64,000 nucleotides of DNA from Flavobacterium sp. NRK F7. Its GTDB lineage: Bacteria > Bacteroidota > Bacteroidia > Flavobacteriales > Flavobacteriaceae. Under the pieces are notes generated by a model, which was not told where the DNA came from, did not search any database, and was given only the letters and a program-made list of their open reading frames with translations. Positions 47,782 to 56,184 of this stretch are shown one piece after another. Position 1 is the stretch's first letter; every line of letters begins with the position of its first letter. The translations under genes and the position numbers were made by a program. Where the stretch lies: NCBI RefSeq assembly GCF_024054195.1, contig NZ_JAMXLB010000001.1, positions 445,079-509,078 of the forward strand, read 5' to 3'.

Positions 47782-50586
47782 TTAATTTACAACAATTTTT
47801 TGAACTGCTTTTCTATTACCATCTTGAATATTTACAATATATATTCCTGATTGAATACTATTTAATTGTACCTCTTGCTCAAATAATCCAGAATTATTGT
47901 ATTCGTTTGAAAAAACTTGTCTTCCCCTCATATCATATACTCCTATATTAATCTTACTTCCAGTATTAGAAGTAAATTTCACATTAAAAGATCCACTATT
48001 TGGATTTGGGAATACCACTAAGTCTTCAATAGTTACAAAAGTATCTGAAGACAATACTGGGACCAATTCATTTCTACATAAATTAAAACTAACTGTATTT
48101 AAAACTGCAGCACCATTATTAGAATTTAGAACATTATCTGACACATATATTCTCCATCCTCCAGCAGAATTATTACCTACATAATTAGCAAAATTAGTTG
48201 CAGAAAAAGGAATTGTTGGCGCCATATTTGTGGTATTTGCACAATTTACAACTGCACCTTGAGAATCAAAAATTAAATCCATATTAACTGGTGCTTGTGC
48301 ACTACATGGAGCATTATACCATAATGCTGTATCTAAAGAAGCTTGCCACGGGGCTCTAATTGCGACTCTCATTTCACTAACATTTGGATGAGTTGCTACA
48401 ATTCTAACATTCACATCAGTTAAAGTATAAGAATCATCTATTTGTAAACCTCCTACTGTATAAAGATTTGCTGAATCTTCAGTAATCGACTGATTTAAAT
48501 TAAATGTGTAGTCTGTACAAATAGTTTGGTTCTGATAAGTATAATCTCCTATTGCAATGTTTTTAGAATTCACATTAAAGAAGATATTAGCAGAGGCTTT
48601 TACCATAATTCTACAATTTGGTTGCGTTATATTTGGAACAGTTATCACTTGAGTACCATCATTAGCGGTATTCGCTAATATAACATTCCATGTAGCTCCA
48701 TTATTAGACGTGTAAAGTATGTCAACTGTATTTCCACCCGAAATACTATTTGTATTATTTACTGCCCATGTAACTGTTTGTGTACTTCCTGGTGCCCAAA
48801 CTAAGCCATCTGTATTTTGTGATGTAACTGTTAGAGGTCCTTTTGTAGCATCTACAGTAACAACCATACTACTTGTTTGTGTTTGCCCTCCAGCAACCAC
48901 ATTATCTCTCCCTGTCAAAGTAAAATTTAATGTTCTAGCAACTGTAGAAAGAACTTCCCAAGTACTACTTTGCCCACTTAATATATTACTCATCGCTGGT
49001 AAATACCTAACAGGTTCTGATGAAGGGGAAAAAGATCTAAAGTTTGGCCCATTCGTTTTTGTAGGGGAAGGGAAAGACGCAGTTTGTCTTGCCGAAACTT
49101 CTGCAGCAGTTGGGTTATTTGGGTCAGCGGGTTGTGCTATTCCTGTTTCATCGTCGTTTTCCTCCCAAGTGTAAGAAAGTGTATTACCATCTGGATCACT
49201 ACCTGTCCCTGTTAAAACAAATGGAGTTCCTCTAGGAATAGTATAATTTGAACCAGCACTTATGATTGGAGTCTGATTTGTTAAACTTGTAGTAACAGGA
49301 CAACTTTTAGTAGCTAAATTATTTTGGATTTGAAGAATACTTCTATATGCGAAATAATCATCCGAATTTGACTGAACATCAGTAGCACCTGTAATCCCAG
49401 CATAGGCCATGATAGTTGAACCTGAACCTGGCTCAACATTTACACTATTATCTTCAAAAGAATGAGAAAATGTATGATTAGCACCTAATTGATGTCCCAT
49501 TTCATGTGCTACATAATCGATATCAAAACTATCTCCCGATGGAATTCCATTAGCAGGCGAGGTATAACCACTTCCTTTATTTCTATCGAATAAACTAGAT
49601 GTATCATTTCTACAAACACAGCCTATACAACCTGCATTTCCACCTCCACCAGAAGCTCCAAATAAGTGTCCTATATCATAAGCGGCATTACTTGCTGCTA
49701 AACTTGCCCCTAAACTTGCGGATAAGTTATTTTGTAATTCTGTATTCCAATCTCCACTTGCTCCAGTAGAAGCGTCTGAATAAGGATCAGTTGCTGCATT
49801 ATAATATATAATGTTATTTGCATTGATAATATTTAAATGTAAGGCCAAATCTCTCTCAAAAATACCATTAACACGAGTCATGGTATTATTAAAAGCTGCT
49901 AAAACCAAACCTACTTGAGATGAATTTGTTGCACCAAAATAATTCGCATATTCTGCCGTACAAGACAGCGCTAAACGCATTGTTTTATAAACCCCATTGT
50001 TTGATCTTGAATCTAAATTTGATGCACTTTTTAAAACTGTCTCTACCAATTCCTCTTCTGTACTACATGTAAAAGGAACATTCCCTTTAGTTCTAGATGA
50101 ATTAAAAACAGCATAAACCTGAGAATCAGCAGAGTACAATTCTATAAATTCATTTGCTTTATTTGTTCTAAAAATCATCGTTTGTATTCCATCTGGTGAA
50201 ATACTTAATCTTATTTGTGAATTTTTATCATCCAATCCTATACCCACATAAGCCCTAATATTTGGAAATTGAAGTTGAAGTTCTTCTGTGAAATTTGAAG
50301 CTTCAAACATCGCAAACTTTTCAAATCCTCCTTGTGAATTTGGAACAGTAATAATAGCTTGAGAATTCTTAGCAACCATTCTATCAGGAGCTGTTAAAAG
50401 AATGTCTCTTAAATTTTCTAGTTTCAATGAATACAGAGAAAATTCTTGTGGAAAACTTGATTTCGATACATTTTTCGAAAGACTTGTAATATTTGATGCA
50501 TTTTCTAATGTCCAAAACTCATTCTTTTGAGCATTTACATTACAAAAAACAAAAAAAGCAAAAACAAGTAGTAATTTTTTTTTCAT
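47782..50586 (-). CDS. T9SS-exported reprolysin-type zinc metallopeptidase, paralogue 3
   Basis: A 934-residue secreted protease: signal peptide (FCNVNAQ), propeptide, metzincin domain with HEMGHQLGANH at 361-371 and Met-turn M393 (IMAYAGI), Ig-like units, a P-domain-like module and a T9SS type A sorting domain (FPNPNSGSF, VYDMRGRQVF, GIYIVNI). It lacks the fibronectin-III-like block found in paralogues 1 and 2, which explains its shorter length. Like paralogue 2 it has a cysteine cluster GCIGCVC just before the active site. It is divergent from the second small lipoprotein gene, 83 bp away. Confidence 0.93.
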   Translation of the reverse strand: MKKKLLLVFAFFVFCNVNAQKNEFWTLENASNITSLSKNVSKSSFPQEFSLYSLKLENLRDILLTAPDRMVAKNSQAIITVPNSQGGFEKFAMFEASNFTEELQLQFPNIRAYVGIGLDDKNSQIRLSISPDGIQTMIFRTNKANEFIELYSADSQVYAVFNSSRTKGNVPFTCSTEEELVETVLKSASNLDSRSNNGVYKTMRLALSCTAEYANYFGATNSSQVGLVLAAFNNTMTRVNGIFERDLALHLNIINANNIIYYNAATDPYSDASTGASGDWNTELQNNLSASLGASLAASNAAYDIGHLFGASGGGGNAGCIGCVCRNDTSSLFDRNKGSGYTSPANGIPSGDSFDIDYVAHEMGHQLGANHTFSHSFEDNSVNVEPGSGSTIMAYAGITGATDVQSNSDDYFAYRSILQIQNNLATKSCPVTTSLTNQTPIISAGSNYTIPRGTPFVLTGTGSDPDGNTLSYTWEENDDETGIAQPADPNNPTAAEVSARQTASFPSPTKTNGPNFRSFSPSSEPVRYLPAMSNILSGQSSTWEVLSTVARTLNFTLTGRDNVVAGGQTQTSSMVVTVDATKGPLTVTSQNTDGLVWAPGSTQTVTWAVNNTNSISGGNTVDILYTSNNGATWNVILANTANDGTQVITVPNITQPNCRIMVKASANIFFNVNSKNIAIGDYTYQNQTICTDYTFNLNQSITEDSANLYTVGGLQIDDSYTLTDVNVRIVATHPNVSEMRVAIRAPWQASLDTALWYNAPCSAQAPVNMDLIFDSQGAVVNCANTTNMAPTIPFSATNFANYVGNNSAGGWRIYVSDNVLNSNNGAAVLNTVSFNLCRNELVPVLSSDTFVTIEDLVVFPNPNSGSFNVKFTSNTGSKINIGVYDMRGRQVFSNEYNNSGLFEQEVQLNSIQSGIYIVNIQDGNRKAVQKIVVN

Positions 50587-50669
50587 TATTTTTGAGTTTA
50601 ATTATAGAGGTTATAAAAGTAATTTTTATTTTATTCTGTAGCAAATTTATATTAAAAAAACAATTGGTC

Positions 50670-51194
50670 ATGATTTATAGAATATTCTTATTTTTTTTTA
50701 TTTTTTTTTCTTGTTCTAGCAAAAAAGAAATACTCAATGAAGAAAACACAAAAAAAACAAATACTCAAAAATTTATTTGCCCAAATGAAGGTTATTGTTT
50801 GTTAGAAGTTCTAATTGATAAATCTTTACAAATAAAAACGGTAAACAATACCTTATTATTTACTTTGATAGATAATAAGGAAAAAATTACGATTCATTTT
50901 CAATATTCTAAAAACCTTGAAGATATAGCTATTGATGGTGGTTATAGAGAAGAATACTTTTTTGAAATAGATAACAATAATCATAAGGGTGATTTAACAG
51001 ACAATGCTCTTGAACAAGTAAAAATGCTTTTTGGAAAGTATACGAATAGTAGGGGCAATAACAATGGTTTACATTTACTTAAAAACGGACATTTAACTTA
51101 CGAAGTTAATAACGGAAAAGTTGATTTCAGTTTTTCTACTGATTTAACCGAACCAATAATTAAAGAAATTTATGCAACCAAAAATGAATTATAA
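50670..51194 (+). CDS. Small lipoprotein, right member of the homologous pair
   Basis: A 174-residue predicted lipoprotein: hydrophobic signal with lipobox IFFSC (C15), a Lys/Glu/Asn-rich linker, then a domain homologous to the lipoprotein at 40343 (shared CPxxGxC spacing at C37/C43, LxDN, YxE(E/D), LxD-x2-L-x3-K-x-LFGK and a (K/N)GxL element). The reading frame is open back to 50493, but that stretch overlaps the divergent peptidase gene and has no signal sequence in a sensible place; ATG 50670 (MIYRIFLFFF) is the start. Family not recognised. Divergent from metallopeptidase paralogue 3, so the two may share regulation. Confidence 0.78.
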   Translation: MIYRIFLFFFIFFSCSSKKEILNEENTKKTNTQKFICPNEGYCLLEVLIDKSLQIKTVNNTLLFTLIDNKEKITIHFQYSKNLEDIAIDGGYREEYFFEIDNNNHKGDLTDNALEQVKMLFGKYTNSRGNNNGLHLLKNGHLTYEVNNGKVDFSFSTDLTEPIIKEIYATKNEL

Positions 51195-51267
51195 AAAACA
51201 AGAATCATTTACTACAAAAGAATACTAAAATTATCTTTTCTCTTAACAAAACTGAACTTAAAATACT

Positions 51268-51275
51268 TATTTTTG
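51268..51275 (+). promoter_or_regulatory. -7 box (TATTTTTG) of ribF
   Basis: A consensus -7 element 16 bp before the TTG start at 51292; no clear -33 TTG. Confidence 0.45.
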
Positions 51276-51291
51276 CTAGAAATATTTAGCC

Positions 51292-52224
51292 TTGAACATT
51301 TTTAATTCTATTTCTTCATTTACAAGTACTACAAAAACTATTGTTACCATAGGCACTTTTGACGGAGTACATATGGGTCATAAAAAAGTACTTAACAAGC
51401 TACACAATTTAGCTATTGAAAAACAAGCTGAGAGTGTTTTGCTTACTTTTTTTCCGCACCCAAGAATGGTATTACAACAAGATTTAGATATTCAACTTCT
51501 CAATACGATAGCAGAAAAGAAAAAGCACATTGCTTCTTATGATATTGATCACTTAATTATCCATCCTTTTGATTTAGAGTTTTCTCGACTTACTGCTGAA
51601 GAGTTTGTTAAAAATGTACTGGTCGATCAATTAAATATTTGCGCTATAATCATTGGATACGATCATCGTTTTGGTAGAAACAGAACAGCAACCATTGAAG
51701 ATTTAATTAATTTTGGTGTTAAATATAATTTTGAAGTGGAACAAATAACCGCTAAGGAAATTGACGAAATTACCATTAGTTCTACTAAAATTAGAAATGC
51801 ATTATTAGAAGGAGACATTACAACAGCCAATACTTTTTTAGGATATAATTATACCCTTCATGGAGAAGTTATAGAAGGAAAAAAACTGGGCAGAACCATT
51901 GATTTTCCAACCGCTAATTTAAAAGTTGATGAAAAGTACAAATTAATACCTAAAAATGGAGTTTATATGGTTTCTGTTGAAATAAACAGTAACCCATTTT
52001 TTGGAATGATGAATATTGGTACTAACCCAACGGTATCGGACAGTGAACAAAGTATTGAAGTGCATCTTTTTGATTTTAATGAGTCTATATATCATCAGAA
52101 TATTACCGTAGGCTTTTTGGAACGCATTAGAGAAGAGAAAAAATATGATTCTTTAGCTGATTTAAAAGACCAACTAGAAAAAGACAAACGATATTGCTTG
52201 TCTAGACTAAAAAACTATTCATGA
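51292..52224 (+). CDS. ribF: Bifunctional riboflavin kinase / FAD synthetase
   Basis: A 310-residue enzyme that makes FMN and then FAD. The N-terminal nucleotidyltransferase domain shows TIGTFDGVHMGHKKVL (about 18-33) and IIGYDHRFGRNR; the C-terminal kinase domain shows GKKLGRTIDFPTANL and MMNIGTNPTV. It starts with TTG: the next methionine lies inside the conserved TFDGVHMGH motif, too late to be a start. The last 4 bp overlap the ATG of the gamma-carboxylase-like gene (ATGA), implying translational coupling. Confidence 0.95.
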   Translation: MNIFNSISSFTSTTKTIVTIGTFDGVHMGHKKVLNKLHNLAIEKQAESVLLTFFPHPRMVLQQDLDIQLLNTIAEKKKHIASYDIDHLIIHPFDLEFSRLTAEEFVKNVLVDQLNICAIIIGYDHRFGRNRTATIEDLINFGVKYNFEVEQITAKEIDEITISSTKIRNALLEGDITTANTFLGYNYTLHGEVIEGKKLGRTIDFPTANLKVDEKYKLIPKNGVYMVSVEINSNPFFGMMNIGTNPTVSDSEQSIEVHLFDFNESIYHQNITVGFLERIREEKKYDSLADLKDQLEKDKRYCLSRLKNYS

Positions 52225-53519
52225 AAGCTTCTTTTTTCAAAACTGTTGATATTGCTCCATTAGTTGTTTTTAGAATTTTCTTTGGATTCTTAATAGCTTG
52301 TGAAAGTTTTGGTGCAATTGCAACGGGTTGGGTAAAAAATGTACTTATTACACCTCAATTTACGTTCAGCTTTATTGGTTTTGAATGGTTACAACCTTTA
52401 CCAGGCAATGGAATGTATTATTACTTCATAGCCATGGGGATTTTGGGCCTTTTAATTATGTTAGGCCTTCGCTATAGAATAGCAATTTTTAGTTTTTCCA
52501 TCTTGTGGACCGGTGTTTATTTGATGCAAAAGTCCTCGTATAATAATCATTATTACTTGCTTATGTTGATAAGTTATATCATGATTTTTTTACCCGCAAA
52601 TCGGTATCATTCTTTAGATATAAAACTGGGTTTTACCTCAGAAAAAAAAGCTGTTCCTTATTGGATTAATTGCATTTTCATCATTCAAATTGCAATTGTT
52701 TATTTCTATGCATCAGTCGCAAAAATTTATCCCGATTGGCTAGATGGTACATTTACCAAAAACCTTTTACAAGGTACAACTAGCAGACCCTTTTTTTTAG
52801 AAATCTTTGCAAAAAAATGGTTTTATTTATTTATTGCTTATGCAGGAATTTTATATGATTTATTTATTATTCCATTACTCTTATATAAAAAAACAAGAAC
52901 CCTAGCTTTAATAGCTTCTTTGTGTTTCCATCTCTTTAATGCAATAGTTTTGCAAATTGGCATTTTTCCATTTTTTGCTTTAAGTTTTGCTTTATTTTTC
53001 TATGAGCCCGATACAATTAGAAAGCTTTTTTTTAGAAAAAAAGAACCTATTTTGTCACAATCAAACGATTATAATCAAAAATACAACTGGTATTACCTGT
53101 TTATCCCCTATCTCATCATTCAATCATTAGTACCGTTACGACATTACTTTATTAAAGGAGATGTTTTATGGACAGAAGAAGGACATCGGTTGAGTTGGAG
53201 AATGATGTTACGAGAAAGAAGTGGTCATATTTCTTTTGAAGTAATTGAAAATCCTACCAAACAAAGGATGATCTATGATCATACCAAAGACCTTAGTACA
53301 AAACAGGCCAGACAACTCCCTGTTAAACCCGATTTTATTTGGCAATATTGTCAAAAAATAAAACGAGAGTATAAAGGGAGAGACATTTCTATTTACATAA
53401 GATGCGAAAATTCAATCAATAGAAAACCCTACAAACTTTTAATTGATCCTCATTATGATATGGCAAAAGCCAATTGGAATTATTTCTTTCATAACGAATG
53501 GCTTTTACTATACAATTAA
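52221..53519 (+). CDS. Vitamin K-dependent gamma-carboxylase homologue (HTTM family), membrane protein
   Basis: A 432-residue polytopic membrane protein of the HTTM/VKG_Carbox family. Segments that match the animal enzyme GGCX include SSYNNHYYL (N109/H110), YFYASVAKIYPDWLDG (K168 falls where the GGCX catalytic-base lysine lies), CFHLFNAIVLQIGIFPF, PLRHYFIKGDVLWTEEGHRLSWRMMLR and SINRKPYKLLIDPHYDMAKANW. The GGCX C-terminal substrate-handling extension is absent. GGCX oxidises vitamin K hydroquinone to carboxylate glutamates; Flavobacteria have menaquinone, but no substrate is known here. Coupled to ribF by a 4-bp overlap. Confidence 0.82.
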   Translation: MKASFFKTVDIAPLVVFRIFFGFLIACESFGAIATGWVKNVLITPQFTFSFIGFEWLQPLPGNGMYYYFIAMGILGLLIMLGLRYRIAIFSFSILWTGVYLMQKSSYNNHYYLLMLISYIMIFLPANRYHSLDIKLGFTSEKKAVPYWINCIFIIQIAIVYFYASVAKIYPDWLDGTFTKNLLQGTTSRPFFLEIFAKKWFYLFIAYAGILYDLFIIPLLLYKKTRTLALIASLCFHLFNAIVLQIGIFPFFALSFALFFYEPDTIRKLFFRKKEPILSQSNDYNQKYNWYYLFIPYLIIQSLVPLRHYFIKGDVLWTEEGHRLSWRMMLRERSGHISFEVIENPTKQRMIYDHTKDLSTKQARQLPVKPDFIWQYCQKIKREYKGRDISIYIRCENSINRKPYKLLIDPHYDMAKANWNYFFHNEWLLLYN

Positions 53520-53594
53520 CTATTTTTTATAATTTGATAATCAAACGATTATGATTTTTTTGTACCTTTATAGATAACAAAAAATCAACATATT

Positions 53595-54038
53595 ATGAAA
53601 AACTCAATTGAAATTAAAAATGGCCTTCTCATTTTTTTAGGAATTGGCTTATTTTTTCTTACTATGGACATGGTAGGTTTAGCAGATAAAAATTATCTAA
53701 GAATTTTGAATGCATTAATTGTATTATATGGAATAAACAGAACCATACAATACAACTTCCATCATGGCAAATCAGATTATTTAGAGAATTTAATTTCTGG
53801 TTTTAAAACAGGAATTATTGGTGTATTTCTTGGAATTGTAGGGTTAATTATTTTCGTTTATCTGAAAGGTGGAGAAGCTTATTTAAGTAAATTATCGGAC
53901 ACCTTTTTCTTTGTTGGGAAAACCAATATTATCAAATATGTTAGCGTTTTATTATTTGAAGGTATTGCCTCAAGTTTAATTGGTTCTTTTGCATTAATGC
54001 AATATTGGAAGGATGTCGTTGTAAATTCTAAATATTAA
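53595..54038 (+). CDS. Small four-helix membrane protein of unknown function
   Basis: A 147-residue protein with four likely membrane helices (about 9-29, 35-50, 76-98 and 115-138) and a cytosolic-looking loop with NFHHGKSDYLEN. No enzyme motif is visible and I do not recognise a family. It lies 75 bp after the gamma-carboxylase-like gene on the same strand and 63 bp before bioB, which has its own promoter. Confidence 0.7.
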   Translation: MKNSIEIKNGLLIFLGIGLFFLTMDMVGLADKNYLRILNALIVLYGINRTIQYNFHHGKSDYLENLISGFKTGIIGVFLGIVGLIIFVYLKGGEAYLSKLSDTFFFVGKTNIIKYVSVLLFEGIASSLIGSFALMQYWKDVVVNSKY

Positions 54039-54054
54039 TTGCAGTAATAATTTT

Positions 54055-54083
54055 TTTGGTTCAAAACTAATTCGCTACTTTTG
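54055..54083 (+). promoter_or_regulatory. Promoter of bioB, which fixes its start codon
   Basis: TTTG at 54055-54058, 17-bp spacer and consensus TACTTTTG at 54076-54083. A TTG within this -7 box (54081) opens the reading frame seven codons early, but cannot be translated from this promoter; the ATG at 54102 is the start. Confidence 0.8.
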
Positions 54084-54101
54084 AAAACTAAAAGAATTTT
54101 A

Positions 54102-55187
54102 ATGAATACGATTAGATATAATTGGACTAAAGAAGAAATTATTCAGCTTTATAATAAACCTCTAATGGATTTATTATTTGAAGCAGCAAGTGTACATAGG
54201 CAATTTCACAACCCAAATGTGGTACAGGTTTCTACCCTACTTTCAATAAAAACTGGAGGTTGTCCAGAAGACTGTGGCTATTGCCCTCAAGCGGCACGTT
54301 ATCATACCAATATTGAAGGAAACGACTTAATGACTGTTTCCCAAGTAAAAGCACAAGCACTTAGAGCGAAAGCTTCTGGTTCCTCTAGAGTTTGTATGGG
54401 AGCTGCTTGGAGAAACGTAAAAGATGGTCCTGAGTTTGATCAAGTTTTAGAAATGGTAAGAACAATTAACAAACTTGATATGGAAGTTTGCTGTACTTTA
54501 GGAATGATTACCGAAAATCAAGCAAAACGTTTAGCAGAAGCTGGATTATATGCCTACAATCATAATTTAGATTCTTCAGAAGAATATTATAAAGAAGTAA
54601 TTTCTACAAGAGGTTATGAAGACCGTTTAGAAACTATTGAAAATGTTAGAAAAACAAACGTAACAGTTTGTAGCGGCGGAATTATTGGTATGGGAGAACA
54701 AATTGAAGACAGAGCTGGAATGTTAGTTGCTTTAGCTTCATTAAATCCCCAACCAGAATCCGTTCCAATTAATGCTTTAGTTGCAGTTGAAGGCACGCCA
54801 TTGGAAAATGAAAAACCAGTAGAAATTTGGGATATGATTCGAATGGTTGCTACCACACGAATTGTTATGCCAGAAACACAAGTTAGACTTTCTGCAGGAA
54901 GAACTCAAATGAGTAGAGAAGGACAAGCCATGTGTTTCTTTGCAGGTGCAAACTCCATTTTTGCGGGTGATAAATTACTTACCACTCCTAATCCCGATGT
55001 AAATGAAGACATGAAAATGTTTGAGTTATTAGGATTAGAACCTCAAAAACCTTTTATCAAGAAAATGCAACCAGAAACTGTTGAAGCTGAAAACTCGAAA
55101 TATCAGCCTTTAGGAGAAAAACCGAAATGGACGAGGCCAGGTCATGTGATTGAAAGAAATTTAGAAGCTTCACAGAAAGGAAAATAA
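54102..55187 (+). CDS. bioB: Biotin synthase
   Basis: A 361-residue radical SAM enzyme that inserts sulfur into dethiobiotin to make biotin. The radical SAM cluster motif CPEDCGYC places C54, C58 and C61; further family features are [22 protein letters not shown] and the ARG-type [24 protein letters not shown]. It is monocistronic here, with no other bio genes around. Biotin is needed for AccB, encoded elsewhere in the window. Terminated by the hairpin at 55233-55260. Confidence 0.96.
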   Translation: MNTIRYNWTKEEIIQLYNKPLMDLLFEAASVHRQFHNPNVVQVSTLLSIKTGGCPEDCGYCPQAARYHTNIEGNDLMTVSQVKAQALRAKASGSSRVCMGAAWRNVKDGPEFDQVLEMVRTINKLDMEVCCTLGMITENQAKRLAEAGLYAYNHNLDSSEEYYKEVISTRGYEDRLETIENVRKTNVTVCSGGIIGMGEQIEDRAGMLVALASLNPQPESVPINALVAVEGTPLENEKPVEIWDMIRMVATTRIVMPETQVRLSAGRTQMSREGQAMCFFAGANSIFAGDKLLTTPNPDVNEDMKMFELLGLEPQKPFIKKMQPETVEAENSKYQPLGEKPKWTRPGHVIERNLEASQKGK

Positions 55188-55232
55188 AGTTTTCATAATT
55201 TTTTAAAATTTTGATAACAATTAAATAAATTT

Positions 55233-55260
55233 GCTCTAAGAAAACTTAGAGCATTTTTTT
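55233..55260 (+). terminator. Terminator of bioB that abuts the next start codon
   Basis: Stem GCTCTAAG / CTTAGAGC with an AAAA loop and a T tract at 55254-55260; the ATG of the Cupin_8 gene is the very next base. A -7-like TAAATTTG (55226-55233) overlaps the left foot, so the cupin transcript may begin within the hairpin and carry only its right half. Confidence 0.8.
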
Positions 55261-56127
55261 ATGTCTTCACTACATTTAAATGAAATAGAACGTGTAGAAA
55301 CCATATCACAAGAAGATTTTTACACGCATTACGTAAAAAAACAAAAACCAGTAGTTATAGAGAAATTAACTAAAGACTGGCCTGCGTATTCCAAATGGAA
55401 TTTAGAATATATTAAATCAATTGCTGGAGACAAAACAGTACCTTTATATGACGATCGTCCGGTTTCGTATAAAGATGGTTTTAATGAAGCTCATGCCAAA
55501 ATGAAAATGAGTGATTATATTGATTTATTACAATCTAAACCTACGAATTATCGCATTTTTCTCTACAACTTAATGAAAGAGGCTCCAGCGCTTCAAAACG
55601 ATTTTAAATGGCCTAAAATTGGACTAAAGCTAATCAAGCAGCTTCCAATGCTGTTCTTTGGAGGAGAAAACTCAAAAGTATTTATGCATTATGATATTGA
55701 CTATTCCAATATTTTACATTTTCATTTTCATGGGAAAAAACAATGCATTTTATTCTCGCAAGAAGCCACACCTTACTTATATAAGATACCTCATTCCTTA
55801 ATTTCAAGAGAAGATATTGATTTTGAAAATCCTGATTTTGAAAAATTCCCAGCATTGAAAAAAGCCAAAGGATTTATTTGCAATTTAAATCATGGCGAAA
55901 TGTTATATATGCCAGAAGGATATTGGCACTATATGAAATACATAACTCCAGGCTTTTCAATGAGCTTGAGAGCTTTACCTAAAAAACCAAAGCATCTGTT
56001 CAAAGCGGTATATAATGTATTTATCATGCGCCATTTTGATAATTTCATGAGAAAACAAAAAGGCCAAGCATGGATAGACTATAAAAACGAAAAGGCTATC
56101 ATTAACACCCATAAAAATATTGCTTAA
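55261..56127 (+). CDS. Cupin_8 / JmjC-type Fe(II)-2-oxoglutarate oxygenase-like protein
   Basis: A 288-residue protein with an N-terminal JmjN-like lead (EDFYTHYVKKQKPVVIEKL) and a double-stranded beta-helix of the Cupin_8 (HIF-asparaginyl-hydroxylase-like) family. The metal triad appears as HxD in FMHYDIDYSNIL and a distal histidine in MPEGYWHYMKY; these proteins are usually 2-oxoglutarate-dependent hydroxylases of proteins or RNA. Its substrate is unknown. The ATG follows the bioB terminator directly, so there is no ribosome-binding site of the Shine-Dalgarno type. A cytosolic, monocistronic gene, convergent with lspA. Confidence 0.82.
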   Translation: MSSLHLNEIERVETISQEDFYTHYVKKQKPVVIEKLTKDWPAYSKWNLEYIKSIAGDKTVPLYDDRPVSYKDGFNEAHAKMKMSDYIDLLQSKPTNYRIFLYNLMKEAPALQNDFKWPKIGLKLIKQLPMLFFGGENSKVFMHYDIDYSNILHFHFHGKKQCILFSQEATPYLYKIPHSLISREDIDFENPDFEKFPALKKAKGFICNLNHGEMLYMPEGYWHYMKYITPGFSMSLRALPKKPKHLFKAVYNVFIMRHFDNFMRKQKGQAWIDYKNEKAIINTHKNIA

Positions 56128-56184
56128 AACCTTTTTATGCTATGCAATTAAACACATTAAAAACAAAAGTTAAAGTACAAATTC

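Noticed and set aside
48719..49174. A 151-codon plus-strand open frame inside metallopeptidase paralogue 3
   Set aside because: It is antisense to a clearly coding gene with motifs, lacks a promoter, and has no recognisable domain.
50493..50669. N-terminal extension of the right-hand small lipoprotein
   Set aside because: It overlaps the divergent peptidase gene and would bury the lipobox about 75 residues inside the protein; ATG 50670 gives a normal lipoprotein signal.
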